Origin: Stratiolaelaps scimitus
Taxonomy: Eukaryota > Arthropoda > Arachnida > Mesostigmata > Laelapidae
Reading direction: 5' to 3'
NCBI GenBank assembly: GCA_019614645.1
Contig: JABWDB010000014.1
Coordinates: 1,054,001 to 1,118,000, forward strand
DNA length: 64,000 nt
Below the pieces are notes generated by a model. The model worked only from the letters and a program-made list of their open reading frames with translations, was not told the DNA's origin and searched no databases. Made by a program: the position numbers and the translations under genes. Positions 48,476 through 60,299 of the stretch are shown piece after piece. How positions within the stretch are numbered: the stretch's first letter is position 1; every line of letters begins with the position of its first letter.

Positions 48476-49260
48476 AAATAGTAAAACAGCTATCCTCGCA
48501 TTGAGTGGAATTGGACTCCGCACCTCATAGCTTCAAAATATTATGTCATCTTTAAACACTTTTTGTCTACGGCGGTGAACAGACGGAGGTGTACAGCTTA
48601 TCCGTTAATTCGCGATGTAACCCAGCCTCAACCCGCGTTTTCTGATGGTCACCTGACTCAATCAGCGGCTGTTGTCTTATGCGACGAAGTCGAAACTTCG
48701 TTAATAATTTGTTCAAAATAAATTTTGTTCTCTGATGATGCATGCCATCTAGTGTCTGGGGGAGCCTAGATGTGAGTATCTGGAACTCCCCGCACCATAA
48801 TCCGAGCTGTTGAATTCGTACCGGAACATAAGGAACTCTGTGACAACTTGTAATCTACTTTCAAGCCGCACTTCGAAATCATATCTCCAACAAAGAACAA
48901 CTCATCCTAAATGTGAGCTCGTTCTTCGGTAACTCCTGATCTACTCAGACTACGCTCAGAGAACAGCTGGTCAGCAGCATCGTTCAAAGGCGAAACGATC
49001 CCGCTGACATAGTTTCAACCAGCCAACCCTTTCGGTCATTGTGGCAGCCGAAGTAATAGCTGCATAGGTTGCACGCACTGTTTGATGCCAATTCGGAAGT
49101 TCAATCAATGCACACGTTTGCCTTGAAATTCACACACGCGTTACGTTAACTAGCCACGCTAGCTGATTGGCTGACAGGTGCGCTCCAATCCTGCGGCCGG
49201 CGAAGATGAGCGCTTTAACTGAAAATCCCCTTACCACGACACGAACTGTAGTTAAGGGAG

Positions 49261-49660
49261 CTATAGCAGACTGGGTGTCTGTCCATCTATACCTACCCAT
49301 TTTTGCCATGAGCAGATGTTCGAACTGTCACTCTGTCTGTTCTGCCATCTGTCAGCGTACGCACCTTTAGGTTGGCTCGACCCTGGCGGGAGAACTTCAT
49401 GGTCCCCCGTGCCGGTGAGGTCTACTGGATGAGCATAGCGGCACAGCTCCTGTTTGCCATCTTGATCGACATCCAGAGTTAATGCCACGTCCGGAATCCG
49501 TCCAGACAGCCACCTTCGGTACGGCACTGTTGTCCGTCAGCATGAAGGAGCAGAGCTCAACGTCCCGTGGTTGGCGGAACGGCATTTTTGCGGAAATCGT
49601 CATATCCGAGCAACTGGTTGCTAGGACATCAGTGTCAGTCGCTTACCCCATCTCAGGGCT
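49261..49660 (-). pseudogene. Degenerate coding-like block, unidentified
   Basis: Three minus-strand frames each carry a protein-like piece in turn: one with MLTDNSAVPKVAVWTDSG, the next with TLDVDQDGKQEL and DLTGTGDHE, the third with KFSRQGRANLKVRTLTDGR. The pieces read like one protein broken by two frameshifts. The D-x-D-x-D-G motif resembles calcium-binding or FG-GAP-type loops, but I cannot name the family. It lies in the putative transporter intron. Confidence 0.3.
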
Positions 49661-50899
49661 AGCATTTGGCTCTGCAAGAAAAACGCATCGGGAATAGAAA
49701 AACAAAGAAAATACCTAGAGATATTGTAGAGATCTCGTTCGTTATATTCGAGTGGCGCTCATACTGTCGTAAAAGTCGGATCACTCTGAACTTCCCGACC
49801 AGGTGTTTGCTGCCGAAATCAGCTGATGAGCGGTTCGATTTCGAAAAACAACGGCTACGGGAGTATAACACCACAATGACAATAATAATCTTCATTCGGC
49901 AATCATAATTATGGTCATAGTAATGCAAGGCATGTAACAGTGTTGGCGTTCTTCGCATGTGATTCCGCGGATCCGCTGACGCGGGGTAAGCTCATTCAGA
50001 GCTGCTCTTGAGAATGCACTATGTGTGTTCTCTTGCGACCTCAGAATATCAATAGCAAATTTTAATAGCAATGTTTGGTGAGGGTAAACTTGCAGTCATT
50101 TTATTGCTGTTCACAGAGACATAGGATAACAATATATTATATATTCATCCTATTGAACTTAAGTGACAACCTCGAGTTGACCTCGACATGAAAACTTTTC
50201 TGCCCAATGGAAAACTTGCCATCACTCCCGGACTCATTCGATTTCGGTGCATAGATACAGACAGTGGATTCCCTCATTCAGCACAGCGTCTCACCTTAAA
50301 TAGCCAGCTAGGGGTGACTCGTCTTGGTTCTAGAATTTATTCCTGGCCACATCTCCGTTCGGAAAACCTCACTACTTAACAGCACTTAGCACGAAGGTAC
50401 AGGAGCTTTTGTCCAACGAAGTGTTATATTATATTGGTACCTCTGCGCTGGATGCATTTAAACTTCGTCGAGCTAATTCTAACCCGAGAATCGGCTCATT
50501 TATCGACGGGGTATGCGCGAAGAGCCATGATCTCTATTTGTGCTGCCTCGAGACCATCTTCCCGCTATGTCCTTTGTTCCGTTGAATTGTGGACGGGACG
50601 GGTCGCCGGTAGGTGCCGACGACAACGACGACGAGGAGGAGGAGGAAATAGATTCCTCCGTAGCGGTTACAGTAACTGCTTTTCAGCGGGCGCCAACAGC
50701 ATCGGCTGCAAGCGACTCATAATACACAGCTGAAGTCATAGAACAAGTTAATATAGGACTCGTACTACAGAACAACCAAATATGACAGCATATGATGCCA
50801 CAGATCATATCCGGAAAGTTCATTAGTCTCTGTCATCGTCATCTGATAATACTACCACTAATTACTGCTACTGTTAGAATGATTGTCATCTTGCCACAG

Positions 50900-52560
50900 G
50901 AGAGAATAGCTTCTGTAGTCGAGTACCAGCCGCCTCTTCTCCATTCTGTCGGATTCGTCTTCGCGGCAGCAGCGGTTGCCGCCACCATCCTTTTGCCTTG
51001 CTTATTACTACTGCTACTGTTATAGTATTATTGTTTTCATTTGTTGTTTTCGCCGACCCTCGGCTGTTTTGCCAGAGAGCGGCTTCAACGGCGACGGCTG
51101 CTACCGCTGCAGGTTGGTGGGTGGCTGTGTCTGGCTGCTTGTTGGATGTGGTGATCTGCTGCTGTTGGTTGATGGAGTTCGTATATCTTTGCCGCGACTG
51201 CTGCTGCTGCTGCGACTGCTGCTTCTTCTAGTGGCGGCGGTTGTTTCGTTGGCTGGTGTGCGGTGTGTGGCTGTAGCAGTGAATGAATTGTTGTGTGGCG
51301 AGTTGTGGTGGCTGTTCTTGAGTGAGTGGTTGCTAGGTCGAGTGTTATACGAGTCGTGCTACTGCTGCTGCTGCTGCAGCCGCCGCGTAGAGTTGGCAGT
51401 CGACGAAAAAGAATAAGAAAAGTCAGAAAGAGCGAACGGAAATACGGCACTACTCTCCGACACGATAACTACTACCCACTGGCAGCATTACTGCTGCTGA
51501 CACACTCAGCCAGCAGCAATAATATATAACAGCTAGCGAGCTTCTCTATCGGTCTCTCTCTCTCTTTCCTCTGGGTGCCCCCTGCCCCGTTTACTCCAGT
51601 GTACCTTCGTTGGGCTTCTACGGTCAGTGGTTCCGGTGGGGTTCGCTGCTGTGTTGACTGAATGACTGACTGACGGCGGCTGCTGCTGCTGCTGTTATTG
51701 TTGGCGTTGTTGCGGGTGAGCGGGCGCTTAGACAAGGTCCGAACGACCACTGGCGGCTGAACAAGTCAGCAACGAACAACTCACTTGGCTTTGTTGTTGT
51801 TGTTGTTCTGTACGCTTTGCGGCTGCTGCGGCCGTCAACGACGACTACCACGACAACAGCAAAACGGTGGGGCGGTTTTGACCGTCCCTAGAATCGAACA
51901 GTGAAGCACAACCGCTGCTGCAGCTCACTGACTCGGTAGTGACGGTTGGCTATTGGCGACCTTACTTTTCGTTGCGATTATTTCGCACCCACTCGGTGTC
52001 GATCTCTTTGTCTATATTTCGCTCGGCGGTGGCTCATACTATTTCTGGCCACAATTGATTCTAGTGCAACCGTTTCTACGGCTGCTAGAAACACTGCTAA
52101 TGAGTGCATCCCCTCTGTAGGAGGACTACGAACAAGTGAATGACACGAATCCAGCCAAGAACAAGAAAAAACAAAGACGAAAACACCGACTCGACATCGA
52201 ACAAACCTCCTCAAGTCGCCTGTTCGGCAAATGGAAGTGAGTGAATGCTAGCAATTTGGAGTATCATTGGATTGTGCCTCTGCTAACTACAATCACCGGT
52301 GATCCGACGGTGTCTGTCGGCGTATGGAGAGAACGTCGTTGGCCGAGCGTTAGCTTGCTTGCGTCGTATACTTTGTCATTTGGTGTTTGCCGTGCCACCT
52401 CTCCTCCCGTGACAAACAGCAACACAACATCATTGTTGTGCTACTGGTGGTACAGCAGCAGCAGTGGTGGTGGTGGTGTCTTTTGTTGCTTTCATTGGCG
52501 TTGATTTCTCTCGTCATCGAAGAATCAGTGATCATCTGATCGCGGCGTCTGGGCCAGATC
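50900..52560. repeat. Triplet-repeat-rich region (CTG/GCA, ACA-type)
   Basis: Many short imperfect trinucleotide runs (CTGCTGCTG, GTTGTTGTT, GCAGCAGCA and similar) make long open frames on both strands that read as homopolymers of Leu, Ser, Ala, Cys or Thr. These are composition-driven and not supported as genes. The region is more GC-rich than its surroundings and may be regulatory or untranslated sequence near the transporter promoter. Confidence 0.55.
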
Positions 52561-53271
52561 GAACCTAGCTGGATCTTGGATTGTTGGTGTCGGAGGCGGC
52601 CGTGGCGCCCGTAGGACGGCGTGACCTCCTACGTTGGGGCCACCAATCCACTGTGCCCTTGCTTACGTGCGGTGTGACATCAGTCACTGTGGTGGCTAGC
52701 TATCTCCGTTGTGCCATTGTCTCTCTGAGTGAGTACGTGTGCGTGGGTACACTCGTTCTGTCGGTCATCAGTTCGTCGAAAGAGGTTCGTGTTTTTCCTC
52801 GATACATATAGATATATAGAGATATAGAGAGATATATATCACCACTCATTTTCGTATTCGTCATTCTCCCTGTTCTAACATTTATTTATCAAACGTATAA
52901 TAGTAGCAACGATGACGGTTTGCTGTTTCCTCCTATACGAATAGGACATTGTCAGTTCGACTAGACATTTCGTTTGTATTACCTACATAGAAAACAGACG
53001 GTCGCATGGCGGCGTAGTCCCAAGTCTGAATTCTATTTTTACGATAGCAATATTAGTTAGCGTTCATTGGACGTATAGCCAAATGTTTGATATTGTCGGC
53101 TTGTGTAGCTTTATCGAATCGAATCGTTGCCTTTAGCGGTTTTCATCGCGGTAGACGACAGCGGCAACTGTGAACGATCGCTCGCGAGAGAGGCCGGATC
53201 TCGGCCGTTACAAAACCATCGCTTCCTGGCGCTGACGACGACCAGCCCTTGTATCTCGGATGGCTAACAAC

Positions 53272-53352
53272 CTGCTCTCCGCGGACGCCGCCTCGGCCGG
53301 CGCTGGCCACGGCGCCGTCCACTGACTGACTACTGATTTCAAAGCGCGCCAT
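53272..53352 (-). CDS. SLC35E1: Candidate first coding exon of SLC35E1
   Basis: ATG at 53350-53352 opens a 27-codon exon (MARFEISSQSVDGAV, then a Gly/Arg-rich stretch) that ends at CAG|GTTGTT in phase 0. That is exactly what exon 2 (phase 0, starting V-I-L-L-C-C-L-W-Y) needs. Joined, the protein would be 388 residues, close to the usual length of SLC35E1, whose N-terminus is also a short Ala/Gly-rich leader. The region is locally GC-rich, as is usual for first exons. The donor is not perfect and other first exons are possible. Confidence 0.4.
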
Positions 53353-55528
53353 CAGAATAAGGTGGATACGCTATGCTGGTCGGTCAGTCATGTGCTTGTT
53401 CCGAAGCTGTCGGATGTGAAGAGTTGCTCACGCTTATCGAACTCAGTGACTCGGTCGGACCGATATATGGCTTGGCTTGTCTTTCATCGACGGCCTGGCC
53501 TCGTGTTCAGACGATTAGATGGTTTTAATGCCAACTTGTTGTCGGTGGTTTTGGTGTTCACGAGTTCGATATCGAAAGATCAGTGACTGATTATTTCTGC
53601 ACAGGATGTCTACCAGTATTCTATACACCGGTGACATCACAAACCGTTTTCATTACGGGCAAACAACGATCGAACAAGTTAATTAACGTTATGATGGCTT
53701 CATACCATCACAGCAACTACTGATACACTACAAATTATATAGCAAAAATGCATTCGACTCGGTCGACCGCATGTCGGTTGCGTCATGCGGAATTCCTTTC
53801 GTTCCTGGGTTACGTGCTGGTGGCGTTCATGTTGTTCTTTTTCATTGATATTCTCTCAGAATGATTCTGACGTAACCGTGCGATGCATTACTGTTATTGC
53901 ACGTACTGCGACCGATAGCGGACAACTCCACGTAGTGTTGTTCAACAGGTAGACGCTGTGTCTGTGTCAAGCAAGCAGTTTTTGGTGGGTGATTGCGAAA
54001 CATGAATTGGCTCACCAAGACTGGCAACAACACCCTTCAGTGTCCATGTGTCGGACTGCCTTTTGCATCGACACTTTTCTGCGACCACCGACCAGTGTAG
54101 GGACAGTGTTACCCATTTAAATTTGTAATCACTCGTTCATCTAGTTGATTTCATATCGCGTACATCGATTGATGGCTATCAACGGAATTTCGGCTCACTT
54201 GGCTCTAATCACAAATTTGCCAAGTCGTAATGTCTTGCCATTACTTTCAACCCTGGTTGTCATTAATACGGGAAACTACTAGGGACCGGTCCAAATCTAG
54301 AATGTCATCATAAAGTGATATTCTAGCACACAGATCAGCGGACTAACGCCATCATTGTCATAATTATGATATAATGTTTCGAATTCTGGCCAATCCAAAT
54401 CCAGCCGCGGGCTGCTTGGTACCCTCTCCCCCTGGATATCTACTTTGATTGCCTATTATTTCATGGCTGACTAGACACCCACCCATCTGTGTCTATGTCT
54501 GTTTGATGTTCGTATCGTGGAATTGACGACGGTGTCGTGTTGGTGGTCATAGTGTCACCAAACATCAAACGAACGGATAGACGAGCAGCGGCGGTCGTTC
54601 GGCTCGAACAGTGGTGGCACAAGCAGTAATAATGCTAGAAGTAGCAGTAGCAGTAATAGTTGGGGAATAGTTGGATCGGCATTGCGCGTCTTTCTGTTTG
54701 TCTGTCTCCTCGTCTTGTGTCGCTTGCTTCTGTGGGGGAGGCGATGGATATCTAACGGATGCCGTTGAAGCTTTGACGCTCGACTAGCGACTGCTCTCAT
54801 CGTGTAGTGTTCTTTATTCGGTAGTTCTTGTTGGTGGTGTTTGCGTTTGCCGTTGGGTGTGTTCAAAGCATCGAGTCAACTTCACTTCTCTGCTGGCACT
54901 CGATTGCTGCCGCTCCATTGCTCGGCCGAAGCCTAAGACAGCAATGATGGTGCCGGGGATCGTTTCACTCGGCGGAGGGGATCCGAGGATCTACCCGATT
55001 GTCTCATATTGCTTCTGCCCCTGCCTACTTTTCTTTAGGGTGGAGCAACAACGTCAGCCCCTGCCGCGCCGAATCCCACCCGACGACAGCACTCGACAGA
55101 GAAGCGAAGATTGAGTTGGTGTTGGGGTGGAGGGTCAAGAAGTGATGCCGGCGGTCATTAGATGAACAGAATAATAGTGTATTTAGTCACATGTCTCTAG
55201 CTATGCACAGATAGTAATAATGCTATGATGTAGAAGTGTAGAGAAGCAGAACTGAAAATGAATGCCACCGCTGAGGAGCGTCGTCGCTTATGCGTAAAGC
55301 TTATGGAGCTATTTTTGCCTGAATGGACATCCACTACACACCCGTTCAAGGCGCACTACTTACTAATGACTTATCTATGAATCTTCTATTTATTATTTTT
55401 CGTCGGCCACGTGCACAATGTATTGGGGGACAGTGCATTGCCAGTCCCCTGAATTACTCAGGAGACTGGCGAATTATGAACTTGTAGAAGCCCTTCGAGG
55501 AGTAACCGGTATGATGGCCGCGATTCAC
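53353..55528. other. No gene recognised; upstream region of SLC35E1
   Basis: Probable 5' flank of the transporter and 3' part of the duplicated copy. An AGC/AGT-rich patch at about 54590-54680 makes spurious poly-Leu/Ser frames. Confidence 0.35.
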
Positions 55529-57073
55529 TTAGCTTGAAGCAGGCACAAGCCGCGAACTATACTGATGACGGCCTTATTATCATTTGGCCGCTTGGCATAC
55601 TGTATTTTCCACTGCCCGACCACCAAACCGTAATCTGTACCGATTGATAAGGCTGTATACTGAGTGTTGGGATGAAGATTACACAAGATAATTATGTTTG
55701 AATGGGCAATAGTTTTATAGTCGAACCGCTTCAAGTTCGCCTCTATGTAAGCTTAAGGGGGCCTTAGAGCTCGTAGACTTGTCTCAGCGCAACACCTGCA
55801 ATGATATACACACATATGAATCCCTTGTAAAACATAATTCCAATGTTGATATTAAAGCTTATCGACTGGAACGTCGACAGCACGATAATTCTAGTTCAGA
55901 AATTGCAGGATCAAACAGCTATTATATATATATATATATATATATATATCTACGAAAAGCGTTGGTCTTGTGAGCGGACGCCGATCAAACGGCTCCAACC
56001 CTTATTCATCATATTGATTAAAAGGTACCAGTAATTTTCTTCTCGGGCTGCGCATAGTGGCACGATTGTCTCATGATTAGTTCAGACAACTTCAATAAAC
56101 TTGCGGTTCATTTTGATGAACTCACTGGCGCACTCTGATCGAGGGCAAATCGCAGGTAAATGTCATCGATGTCATTGGGGAGACTATGTGGTTGGCAAAT
56201 CACTACATTCAAGTTGCATATAATGGTGGTAGAGATAGGCCGTGGTCCTTAGAATAAATTAATATTGTGACCCAACTTCGTTAACGCGACATAGGTGTTT
56301 TCATTGAGAGTAACGAAATACAAAATGCAAAAATAGCTAGCTAATCATTCCCGGTTGAGCAAAAGTGCTCTGCAAAATAGTCGTTGAATAGTTAATACTC
56401 AGTTCGAAATCACTCATTTAGACACACATTTTTTGTCAAAAATAACAAGCATAATATATTTTTTTCTAAATACGATCGCAGATAAGGTTGCCATACGAAC
56501 GTTTAGGCAAGGGAGAGAGAGAGAGAGAGAGAGAAGACAATAGTCAAGTCTAGATTGATAGACGAGGAAAAGAAGACACTAGGCAACTTTAGGTTGATAG
56601 GTCAATGTACTGAGACCCGCAGTCGGCTGTAATGTGTAGTGGTTGTGCCCGCGCACTCTGCACCGGGTGTATGGTTGGCCTAACTCAATAAACGTGAGGG
56701 AAACGTGCAGCTTGGCCAATGTCGAGCTTACAACGGTGTCCAATAGTGACGATAATACTATTGGCGAGTGTTTAACTGTATTCGTTTCCCTGTGCAACAG
56801 ACCTTTAGCTTGAACCGCTGACGTTAGTGGCAAAGCGCCACATTAGATTACCGAGATCAGTCGTATCGCGTCAACAGGGTCGGACTTCGGTTTAGCAGAG
56901 ACAAATAAACAAGACCTCGGGTGAACCTGCACTGAGGTACAAATAGTTAATGCTGGGAACAACCTACCATGGTGTACTAGCATGATCGTGATGGCAAATG
57001 GACTCATTTCGATTCTGGCCATTTCCCTCGCTAGGGGAGTCACGGTTACAGCTCTAATTAAAACAAGTGTCAC
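55529..57073 (-). pseudogene. Diverged tandem copy of SLC35E1, with stops
   Basis: Minus strand. A block from 57073 (after TATCAG, acceptor) to 56588 (AAA|GTTGCC donor) is 486 bp, against 498 bp for the transporter's exons 2+3 without their intron. It is one frame with a single TAA (56843-56845). PFAITIMLVHHG aligns with [12 protein letters not shown], and an exact TVK follows at codons 99-101 against 96-98. Further on, LHVSL and AGLSTLT fall at the same ungapped offsets as LPVYL and AALSSTI. A second block, 55795-55529, starts after TTGCAG with V-L-R then TGA (transporter: V-M-R-E) and ends at a GTGAAT donor. It is 267 bp against 277 bp. Overall identity is low, so this is an old duplication. 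Confidence 0.5.
55923..55949. repeat. (TA)n microsatellite
   Basis: About 13 TA units in the intron of the diverged transporter copy. Confidence 0.9.
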
Positions 57074-57424
57074 CTGATACCAATTACAGTAAATAATAGT
57101 GAGACAGCTATACTACTACGACCATGATAATGCATACAATATATAATATCAAAATGGGCCAATTCATCGAGGCATAGGGATCGGATACATAATGCCATTA
57201 AGTACAAAATGAACATACGACCACATCAACCCATCGCGTTGTGCTTTAATGATGCACACGGGAAAAACGAGCCCTTTTCACGATCTTATTCAGGGCAGCC
57301 AGTACGCGCTTCTCATTTGGAGATATTCTAGAATCTTTACTTCGCCTTTAAACTAGTAAATTAACGCATACATATAATTTAAGTGCTTTTGTTCGTTTCT
57401 TGTTTTGTCGTGAATGCAACTTAC

Positions 57425-58289
57425 ACTGAGTACTATCAATATCAAGTCGTCTCAATGCGGCCTGAAACTCTTGGGCCCATTCCCTTTGTTCATTGTTAGC
57501 ATAGCTGTCCGTCGATACGGCAGCATTGCATCGCGCTGGAGTATGCCCCCGACAGTTCTCCCGCTCTTTTTCTATAAACAACTTCTTGTCATGCGGGATA
57601 TAACACTTTCTCACCCACACTCGAGACATCATCATCATGATCGCTTGACATCGTACGTCTGTCAAGTTTGTTATTTGTCGTACGAAATGCCGTCGTCGTC
57701 GTAAGGGTCTATTATCCGTTCGGATAATATCCTGCTTTCATTTGAGTAAAATAATACTCAAGAAATCAATGTCGCCCATTTATCTATTTAGCGATTGCCA
57801 AACAGCTGTTCTGTTTGGAGGTTTCTTAGTCTAAAATGCTGACATCAAAGAGTAATGTGAGCGTCAAAAGTGTTTTTGTTTAAATCACTACAGTGACATT
57901 GATGAAATATGACGTATGGGGTATTGTACATATTGTTATACCCAAAGCAAAATCCGTCTCTTTGGCATACACATAGATTTACGTAAATATCGTTCTGAAA
58001 TAAGGAGAACCCAACGGCGTCGCCTACCCATAAACCAACTGCCGGTTGAGAACATCGAATTCGTTGTTGTTTAAACCGAGGGCTTTGTGGTCAGACACGA
58101 CAATCACATGCCGTGTGCCGTCTGTGAGATCTAAGGGCTTTAGTATTAGTAATATAATAATAATAATAATAATAATGATATCATTGGCGCTGATCTTATA
58201 AGGCAAGATGGAAGCATTGATTCGTTGATACGTTACGCTGCCGGCACCAATCAATCGAGTCGATGTAGTATTGTGGATATATTCAATCT
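57425..58289 (-). CDS. Unidentified exon chain
   Basis: I do not recognise the product. Three phase-compatible minus exons: 58237-58289 (acceptor GTGTCAG, donor GTAACG), 58028-58137 (acceptor TACTAAAG, donor GTAGGC) and 57425-57609 (acceptor GTGAG, donor GTAAGT). They read IEYIHNTTSTRLIGAGS, then DGTRHVIVVSDHKALGLN and EFDVLNRQLVYG, then CYIPHDKKLFIEKERENC and NNEQREWAQEFQAALRRLD. The composition is protein-like throughout, with no homopolymer bias. The last acceptor has a poor pyrimidine tract. An ATT repeat lies in the first small intron. Start and stop were not found, so this is a partial model. Confidence 0.35.
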
Positions 58290-58589
58290 CTGACACAGGA
58301 TTTACGAGGTTGAGTGCTCAAATCGAGATTCTAGGCATTTCACCGGTCTGCCGCTGTTCAATCCAGTCGCAGTGGCGTTACTAGGCTACAGTGAGAGCGG
58401 ATATATTATCAAATTAGACACCATTGTATGCGTTTGCCTTCACGAACGACTGTGTTGACCTATAGCTTTCCACTCCCCGATACGCCTTACAATAGCAGAC
58501 GCGTTCAATACCAACATCAAATGCAGTAGTCAGCGAAAACATGTGTTAGCACTTGACGTATCTGGTGACAGCAACCATGTCATCGCCGT

Positions 58590-58751
58590 TCAAATGTGAA
58601 AGTCGTTATCGAATTCGACAAATCCCAAAGTTCGATATATTCCGTTGACATCCTTCATTTGTTCGTGAGTCTCCGGTTCTATGAGTCACCCGTGTGCGTC
58701 TATCTCATTGGCCTGCTGAATCGATTTGTGGCTTTCCAATAAGAAACTCAT
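58590..58751 (-). pseudogene. Short coding-like segment with one in-frame TGA
   Basis: The minus frame from the ATG at 58751 reads MSFLLESHKSIQQANEIDAHG, then TGA at 58686-58688, then continues in the same frame LIEPETHEQMKDVNGIYR and TLGFVEFDNDFHI to a stop. The N-G-x-Y-R-x-L-G-F pattern resembles the end of GNAT acetyltransferase domains (Y-x-x-x-G-F). The match is short and the rest of the domain was not found, so the assignment is a guess. Confidence 0.3.
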
Positions 58752-58887
58752 AACTACTACACTACTATAACTACCGACAAGTGCAGAGAAATTCAACGCA
58801 CCTAGCAACTCTACTTATTCTACTAAATTCTACTGAGATGCGTTTTCTCAATTGATCTGTTATTTTATAACAGGCCTAACCAATAGC

Positions 58888-58908
58888 TATATATATATAT
58901 ATATATAT
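58888..58908. repeat. (TA)n microsatellite
   Basis: About 10 TA units. Confidence 0.9.
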
Positions 58909-59259
58909 GTTAGGGGTGAAGATGTTTTGTCGCATTTTTGGTCATTCATGCTTTGCTTGTCTGGGGAAGAGAGAAAAAGAGAGAGAGATGTGCGATGTGT
59001 AGAAGGAAAAATCGTCGTTGATTGTTGTTGTTATTTTTTAAGAGGGAAGAAATGCGTTACGCACAAACCGACACCACCTTTCGGTGTGGGTCGAGCAGTG
59101 TTTGACTCGCCAGAAAATAACGACAAGCTAGACTACCGGCGTTACCGACTAAAACTCCTGGTTTTCAGTTGCTTTGAAAGCCCCAGGATAGCAGCCTCTC
59201 TTAAGCTTCGCTCCATACTTCCTAGCTCTTCATTTGATAGTACTATGGGTAGGTAGGAG

Positions 59260-60290
59260 TGGCGGCTGCCGACCGGATCAAATGGCCGGGGTCACCCCTC
59301 GGGTTCCCTACCTCATCAGACAAGCCGTTCCCAGCAAGCTGCGAACCCGACACAATTGCGGCATTGTCCTCGGCGTGACTTTCTGTGGGGAGGGTGCCCA
59401 TACACGTCACGTCCTGTCTCTTCTACTCTTTCTCCCTCGTTAGTTTGTGGGATGGAGGAGAATATTATAATAGTAGCCGAATTCGGGCAAGGCGTCCCTT
59501 TTCTTCGAGCACTTCTTTAGCCCCGATTTCCCAGCCGCTGATCATTTACCAGATGAAATCAACGAAATCCTTCATGCTCCTGTGTGGCATGCTCGCAGTG
59601 GGTCTCTCGCCCGTGAGTCGTCGTGCGACTGCCAACTGTGCGAGACTTTGCTCAGAGCTAGAGGTCTTGCGGCCTCCAATGCAGGACAGATGAGCATCCT
59701 GTGGAAAGCATCGTCCCTTGTATCTTCAGTGCAGTAAATGAGCTCCCCGATTGGGGGACTACGGCGAAGTCGTCCAGATAGGCCTGGAAGTCTTCATGCC
59801 CAGTTATAGGTTGGGTTATGAAGAAGTCCATGTCACCTCCAGGACGGCCCATCCACTTCTTGATGTCCGTAATTAGATCCCTGACCGTGGGTCCGGGTTC
59901 AGACGTGCGCAATTCTGTCCCCTTTTGCCACGGAACCAGCAGTGCCTCCCACCCTACCTCTCTTGAACGTCCTGGTTCTTTGTCCCATAGTCTGCGCCGT
60001 TCGTCGACAAGCAGGTCCCATGGGGCGGTGCTGGCGAGGACCAAGGCCGCGGCTGTACTGACTGTACGATACGCCTGAATGATCCTTGGCGCGGTCGTTC
60101 GCTGTGCTTTTCTGAGCAGCTTTCTGTTGCATGCTGTGGCAGGATCAACTGTGACCCCACCGGTCACTAGGACCGCCTCGCTTTTCTCGGACGCCAGTTT
60201 CAGGGTACCTCTGGTCATCCATTCGTGGATCGACTGGAGGGCCCTGTTAGCGTAGAGCTATAACTGAACGCTCGTCTTGGCCTGGACAAC
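59260..60290 (-). mobile_element. R1-like LINE 3' fragment, decayed
   Basis: Minus frame 60218-59658 carries the polymerase end and C-terminal region: LASEKSEAVLVTGG, LLRKAQRTTAPRIIQAYRTV, WMGRPGGDMDFFITQPITG and HEDFQAYL. The same HEDFQ/YEDFQ block is in the 8 kb copy. The C-terminal Cys region and 3' UTR continue, broken, to about 59260. The active-site half is missing. Confidence 0.75.
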
Positions 60291-60299
60291 GACTGTTGT

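Larger units (their letters stand above)
46815..53271. other. Putative first intron of SLC35E1 gene
   Basis: About 6.5 kb between the exon 2 acceptor and the candidate exon 1 donor. It contains a hairpin, a SINE-like insertion, a degenerate coding-like block and a long triplet-repeat-rich region, each listed separately. Otherwise nothing is recognised. Confidence 0.4.

Noticed and set aside
50976..51450. Overlapping frames rich in Leu, Cys, Ser or Ala on both strands
   Set aside because: Products of imperfect trinucleotide repeats; every frame is open and none has a domain.
59551..59693. Plus-strand frame beginning MKSTKSFMLLCGMLAVGLSP that looks like a signal peptide
   Set aside because: It is the antisense of the R1-like LINE C-terminal region, whose minus-strand frame reads through it.
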